From: an uncultured Collinsella sp.
Lineage (GTDB): Bacteria > Actinomycetota > Coriobacteriia > Coriobacteriales > Coriobacteriaceae
DNA: 8,725 nt
Direction of reading: 5' to 3'
Assembly: GCA_902468045.1 (NCBI GenBank)
Contig: CABQXG010000037.1
Span: 1 to 8,725, forward strand
The number at the start of each line of letters is the position of its first letter. Position 1 is the stretch's first letter. The position numbers were made by a program, and so were the translations under genes. The notes beneath the pieces are model-generated. The model worked only from the letters and a program-made list of their open reading frames with translations. It was not told where the DNA came from and did not search any database. Positions 8,428 to 8,725 of the stretch are shown piece after piece.

Positions 8428-8443
8428 CTCTTACAGGTCTGTT

Positions 8444-8477
8444 GCCCCCGCGGTCCGCTTCGGCCGAGGGGGCTTTT
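8444..8477 (+). terminator. Intrinsic terminator of the PTS/GH1 operon
   Basis: GCCCCCGCGGTC (8444-8455) pairs with GGCCGAGGGGGC (8462-8473), with one mismatch and one G-U pair, around a six-base loop and followed by TTTT. It begins 17 bases after the GH1 stop. Confidence 0.9.
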
Positions 8478-8520
8478 GCTATTGAGACGGCTGTTCATGA
8501 GGAGCATTGCAGACTTCGGA

Positions 8521-8572
8521 AACCCGGCACTTGGGGACGTTCCTTTCCTGCCGGCAGCTTGGGACAGTCCTT
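8521..8572 (+). repeat. 52-base dispersed repeat, copy 2 (downstream of the PTS cassette)
   Basis: This is identical to 2636-2687 at 49 of 52 positions and in direct orientation. It starts 44 bases after the terminator of the GH1 gene. The two forward modules TTGGGGACGTTCCTTT (8531-8546) and TTGGGACAGTCCTT (8559-8572) are present, but the inverted partners seen in copy 1 are missing. Confidence 0.9.
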
Positions 8573-8594
8573 AAAGGCCGCATCGATCAACTGC

Positions 8595-8670
8595 GGAAAG
8601 CACATCCCAGAATGAGCGTCCAACATGGGGCGCGGTTTCCCTTGAGGCCCTCAATCGGAAAATGCATCCC
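8595..8670. repeat. GGAARRYRCATCCC modules, two forward copies and one inverted partner
   Basis: Forward modules lie at 8595-8608 (GGAAAGCACATCCC) and 8657-8670 (GGAAAATGCATCCC). The segment 8626-8640 is a diverged inverted copy that can pair with 8595-8609 to give an imperfect hairpin with a 16-base loop. No coding potential was seen between 8478 and 8725. Confidence 0.55.
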
Positions 8671-8682
8671 GGATTTTTGTCG

Positions 8683-8715
8683 AAAAGCGGTCCCTAGTTT
8701 CCCAAACGGGCCGCT
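8683..8715 (-). terminator. Candidate terminator for a minus-strand gene beyond the right edge
   Basis: AGCGGTCC (8686-8693) pairs with GGGCCGCT (8708-8715), with one G-U pair. An inner stem GTTT/AAAC (8697-8700 and 8704-8707) closes a three-base loop, leaving a three-base bulge. Read on the minus strand the stem ends in TTTT. The T-run is short, so it could instead be another part of the repeat element. Confidence 0.4.
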
Positions 8716-8725
8716 AACGGAAAGC

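Overview
The window looks like chromosomal DNA of a GC-rich gut actinobacterium of the class Coriobacteriia, most like Collinsella. This is an inference from three things: strong C/G preference at third codon positions, Shine-Dalgarno-led genes, and a complete lactose/cellobiose-type PTS cassette beside a carbamate kinase. I could not run a database search to confirm it.

Layout. (1) Positions 24-967, minus strand: a two-gene operon with an unrecognised mostly helical 174-residue protein and, upstream of it, a 138-residue protein resembling the DUF3830 cyclophilin-like family. (2) Positions 968-1569: a 602-base divergent intergenic region, clearly AT-richer than its surroundings in its middle, holding a possibly structured leader for the minus-strand operon, short direct repeats and a long stem-loop in front of the next gene. 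(3) Positions 1570-2532, plus strand: an intact carbamate kinase (arcC) with no arcA or arcB beside it, followed by a strong intrinsic terminator. (4) Positions 2533-2934: an intergenic region with a composite repeat element. (5) Positions 2935-8427, plus strand: a self-contained beta-glucoside cassette in the order PRD-type regulator (LicR-like), PTS IIA, IIB, IIC, and a GH1 6-phospho-beta-glucosidase, closed by a terminator at 8444-8477. (6) Positions 8478-8725: a second copy of the repeat element and a hairpin that could end a minus-strand gene lying beyond the right edge.

How the cassette works. IIC carries a beta-glucoside (cellobiose, lichenan oligomer or aryl-glucoside class) across the membrane. 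IIA (His78) and IIB (Cys7) relay phosphate from the general PTS proteins, which are encoded elsewhere, to the incoming sugar. The GH1 enzyme then splits the 6-phosphorylated disaccharide in the cytoplasm. The regulator has two HTH regions, two PRDs and its own IIB-like and IIA-like domains, so it should sense the phosphorylation state of this transporter and switch on the operon that starts at 4946.

Most of the window is recognisable metabolism. The points most worth a second look are: the regulator lacks the second histidine of its second PRD (alanine at 378); the whole cassette is bracketed by a 52-base direct repeat (49 of 52 identical) on the downstream side of the terminators at both ends; those repeats belong to a mosaic of GGGGAC/GTCCCC and GGAARRYRCATCCC modules; the carbamate kinase is an orphan with a stem-loop leader; and a two-gene operon of unknown function is divergent from it.
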